Assembly (NCBI GenBank): GCA_945952175.1
Contig: CAMFHW010000234.1
Span: 1 to 6,810, forward strand
Reading direction: 5' to 3'
DNA: 6,810 nt
DNA from: an uncultured Phenylobacterium sp.
GTDB taxonomy: Bacteria > Pseudomonadota > Alphaproteobacteria > Caulobacterales > Caulobacteraceae
Below, piece after piece: positions 6,189-6,810 of this stretch. The notes below the pieces were generated by a model. The model worked only from the letters and a program-made list of their open reading frames with translations, had not been told where the DNA came from and made no database searches. Each line of letters opens with the position of its first letter. Within the stretch, counting starts at the first letter, position 1. A program made the translations under genes and the position numbers.

Positions 6189-6810
6189 GCCTTCGACGGA
6201 TCGTCTTCCGAGGTCTGAACCGCGCCCTGGCGCAGGCCGGTCTGCGATTGGATCTCCAACGGCTGGACTTCGATGACCGTCCGCTCGACGGTTTCAGCCA
6301 CGAGGCGCTCCTCACCGCCTTGGCGGGCGCCTTCGATCAATGGCGCGACAGCCAAACGACCGTCGGACGCCATGCCGAGTTCGAGGCCCTGGAGGCCGTG
6401 GGCGATTTCTTCGAGGCCTGGAAGACGCGGCCGTTCCGCCAGCAGCAAGGCGGAAGTCGGTTCAACAATCTGCTTTGGCTGCACCTCGTCACCCGGATGT
6501 ACGCGCCGGACGTCGTCGTCGATAGCGGCTCCTATCAGGGCGCCAGCGCCTGGGCGCTCGCCCTGGCCGCTCCGGAGGCCCGGGTCCTGAGCTTCGACAT
6601 CGACCTCTCGCAGTTGAAGGTCAGAGCCTCGGGGGTCACTTATGTGCAGGAAGACTGGGCCGGCCACGCCCTGCCCGCGGCGCCCCGCGGCCGGGTGCTC
6701 TGCTATTTCGACGACCATGTGGATCAGGGGCGCCGCCTGATCGAGGCGGCCGCCCGCGGGTGCAGTCTCGTCATCTTCGACGACGGCTACCCGGTCACCT
6801 CCTTCTATGC
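6185..6810 (+). CDS. Class I SAM-dependent methyltransferase-like protein, 3'-truncated by window edge
   Basis: The frame runs 208 codons from ATG at 6185 to the window end without a stop, so the C-terminus is missing. It begins with a basic amphipathic segment, MSLRRIVFRGLNRALAQAGL (1-20), that could touch the membrane. The likely SAM-binding loop is VVVDSGSYQGASAWALA (110-126), followed by LSFDID (135-140) at the acidic-loop position. Later come LCYFDDHVDQGRRL (172-185) and LVIFDDGYP (195-203). The order, glycine loop, then F-D-D-H and then a second F-D-D, resembles O-methyltransferases of the Methyltransf_24/CmcI type, where such acidic residues can bind a divalent metal. This is a comparison from memory. 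Its ATG overlaps the preceding TGA as ATGA; an in-frame ATG at 6173 would add four residues. It probably methylates a sugar or other group on the same glycan. A non-methylating relative cannot be excluded. Confidence 0.75.
   Translation, partial: MSLRRIVFRGLNRALAQAGLRLDLQRLDFDDRPLDGFSHEALLTALAGAFDQWRDSQTTVGRHAEFEALEAVGDFFEAWKTRPFRQQQGGSRFNNLLWLHLVTRMYAPDVVVDSGSYQGASAWALALAAPEARVLSFDIDLSQLKVRASGVTYVQEDWAGHALPAAPRGRVLCYFDDHVDQGRRLIEAAARGCSLVIFDDGYPVTSFY

Noticed and set aside
1..6810. CRISPR arrays, tRNA/rRNA genes, insertion sequences, attachment sites
   Set aside because: No regularly spaced direct repeats, no transposase-like protein and no RNA-gene signature was seen; almost every base is in a protein-coding gene.

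Overview
This window is a densely packed, single-strand block of surface-glycan biosynthesis genes. The DNA is very GC-rich, roughly two-thirds GC by eye. Codon third positions are dominated by G and C, and the proteins are rich in Ala, Arg and Gly. That composition, with very tight gene packing, fits an alphaproteobacterium, perhaps of the Caulobacter/Phenylobacterium type. The placement is an inference from composition only, because no marker gene is present.

Layout, all on the + strand: (1) a GT2 glycosyltransferase cut at its 5' end by the window edge (to 935); (2) a second GT2 glycosyltransferase (947-1891); (3) an FkbM-family methyltransferase-like protein (1888-2655); (4) a GT4 glycosyltransferase with an intact E-x7-E motif (2645-3724); (5) a divergent GT4 glycosyltransferase (3721-4866); (6) another divergent GT4-like glycosyltransferase (4863-6188); (7) a class I SAM-dependent methyltransferase-like protein, cut at its 3' end by the window edge (6185 onward). 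The only intergenic sequence is 11 nt between genes 1 and 2. Four of the six junctions are 4-nt ATGA stop/start overlaps and one is an 11-nt overlap. No promoter, terminator, RNA gene, mobile element or CRISPR array is visible.

The likely joint role is assembly of one cell-surface polysaccharide (exopolysaccharide, capsule, O-antigen or S-layer/holdfast-type glycan). The five glycosyltransferases would add sugars in sequence on the cytoplasmic face of the inner membrane, and the two methyltransferase-like proteins would modify the sugars. No flippase, polymerase, exporter or nucleotide-sugar synthesis gene lies in the window, so the glycan type cannot be assigned. The set is at least seven genes long and continues past both edges.

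The most noteworthy points are the translationally coupled layout, a (CG)7 tract late in gene 5 where loss of one repeat unit would fuse genes 5 and 6 in frame, substitutions at conserved acidic positions in genes 3, 5 and 6, and a terminal methyltransferase-like protein with paired FDD motifs.
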